Source: CAILKP01 sp038231815
GTDB lineage: Bacteria; Planctomycetota; Phycisphaerae; Phycisphaerales; UBA1924
NCBI GenBank assembly: GCA_038231815.1
Contig: JBBRKQ010000007.1
Span: 1-64,000 of the forward strand
Reading direction: 5' to 3'
Length of the DNA stretch: 64,000 nt
In this document: positions 63,447-64,000 of the stretch, in pieces
Numbering within the stretch: the first letter of the stretch is position 1
Layout of the letters: each line of letters starts with the position of its first letter
Notes under the pieces: generated by a model
Databases searched by the model: none
The model's input: only the letters and a program-made list of their open reading frames with translations
Told to the model about the DNA's origin: nothing
Position numbers and translations under genes: made by a program

Positions 63447-63734
63447 ACTGAAATTCGGAACAAGGGCCAAAAACCCGACGCGGACAGACACGATGCCACG
63501 AACCAAAAGAACGCAACAGAAGCCGCACAACACAGAAAGTGAGCCAAGAACAGGGCACGCACTGCATCTGAATCCTTGCCTAAGGCACGGGATGCCTCCG
63601 CCCCAGCTTTTCTGCCCTTTATCTTAGTAACCTAGCCCACCGCTGAATTGATTGAAATAACCCCGCCCCCCCCGTTGGAAACCGACCCGGCGAACTCAGG
63701 TTATTGCCCCTGCGACCGGATGCGTTCTGGGCTG

Positions 63735-63750
63735 TAGAATTACCCACGTA
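63735..63750 (+). promoter_or_regulatory. Possible promoter of a leaderless transcript
   Basis: TAGAAT at 63735-63740 is a good -10 only nine bases before the ATG, which would give an mRNA starting almost at the start codon. The -35 region is poor. Confidence 0.35.
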
Positions 63751-64000
63751 TGTCTCGCGCCGCTTCTCTCCAGCCATTCCTGTTTTCCGCCACCCGCCAA
63801 ACCGGGGGGCGATTGTTCGGCCTTCGGGATGCCCGCAGCAAAGCCGCCTTGGCTGATGCGCTCCGACGCGAGAAGCTCACGCTCGCGTCCGCCTATGCCT
63901 TGCCCAAAGCCTTGGCTCGCAGTGGCAAAATCAAGCCCTCAGACAACCTTGTGCTTAACGAACAGCTCGCCCAGCTCCTCTCCCGTGGCGTGCCGCTGGT
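63750..64000 (+). CDS. Type II secretion / type IV pilus assembly F protein, N-terminal part (runs off the window)
   Basis: Only the first 83 residues are inside the window. FSATRQTGGRLFGLRDARSK followed by AALADALRREKLTLASAY resembles the N-terminal cytoplasmic segment of GspF/PilC proteins, and LNEQLAQLLSRGVPLV matches the start of the first F domain (usually FTRQLATLL.AG.PL). These inner-membrane proteins form the platform of type II secretion or type IV pili. The role fits the many secreted proteins in the window, but the gene is incomplete. Confidence 0.6.
   Translation, partial: MSRAASLQPFLFSATRQTGGRLFGLRDARSKAALADALRREKLTLASAYALPKALARSGKIKPSDNLVLNEQLAQLLSRGVPL

Overview
The window is GC-rich bacterial chromosome and most likely comes from a planctomycete of the Phycisphaerae type. 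Four things point there: several secreted proteins end in the paired 'GC-type' dockerin motif (two DG.xDG..DF.(A/V)FIN half-repeats and a final Ala-Gly-Cys), there is a protein starting MPNGGSDCCGTCWFN, there is a zinc-ribbon tail protein of the CxxCGYDxRGL type, and menaquinone is probably made by the futalosine route next to a three-subunit succinate dehydrogenase. Many genes lack a clear Shine-Dalgarno sequence, so several starts are judged from domain content. No tRNA, rRNA, CRISPR array, prophage or insertion sequence was seen.

Layout. 1-4 kb: a zinc-ribbon tail and two paralogous secreted beta-helix proteins. 4-9.5 kb: a membrane-anchored peroxiredoxin, two methyltransferases, a choice-of-anchor-L protein with a GC dockerin, and RNase III. 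9.8-16.7 kb: ribosomal protein L34, a large membrane-anchored dockerin/cohesin-like protein, a secreted Ig/GC-dockerin protein and an enlarged MiaB. 16.8-20.6 kb: a methyltransferase, an amidohydrolase, mraZ away from any division cluster, and directly after it a chain of five stem-loops that show GGA in their loops and end at a terminator. 20.8-28.7 kb: an orphan DNA methyltransferase, membrane and secreted proteins, an RmlD-like reductase, trmD, rpsP and a solitary atpA. 29-38.6 kb: a GC-dockerin island with one decayed gene, two tandem paralogues of about 1065 residues and a LamG-like member. 38.7-52 kb: a serine hydrolase, rhomboid protease, a Cys/His protease-like protein coupled to a CDGSH protein, a GH127 glycosidase, an ECF sigma factor coupled to a DUF4349 membrane protein, a double-thioredoxin protein, YraN, a parvulin lipoprotein and a DUF1844 protein. 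52.4-57.4 kb: sdhCAB followed by a convergent futalosine hydrolase. 57.6-64 kb: a HlyD-type adaptor, a zinc-ribbon membrane protein, a GT9 heptosyltransferase, an MscS channel and the start of a type II secretion F protein.

The most notable item is the intergenic transcript candidate at about 19833-20076. Four of its five hairpins carry CAUGGAUG, which fits the CsrA/RsmE consensus CANGGANG, and the fifth carries CAGGAUG, the repeat of enterobacterial CsrB. The stems differ in sequence while the loops are conserved. This is the architecture of a CsrA-sequestering small RNA, a class I know only from Gammaproteobacteria. The same locus has three 10-bp-spaced GTGTxG repeats over the mraZ promoter that look like a MraZ operator. 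The second theme is surface biology: repeated secreted proteins with beta-helix, HAF, Ig, LamG and anchor-L modules that share one C-terminal sorting-like tag.
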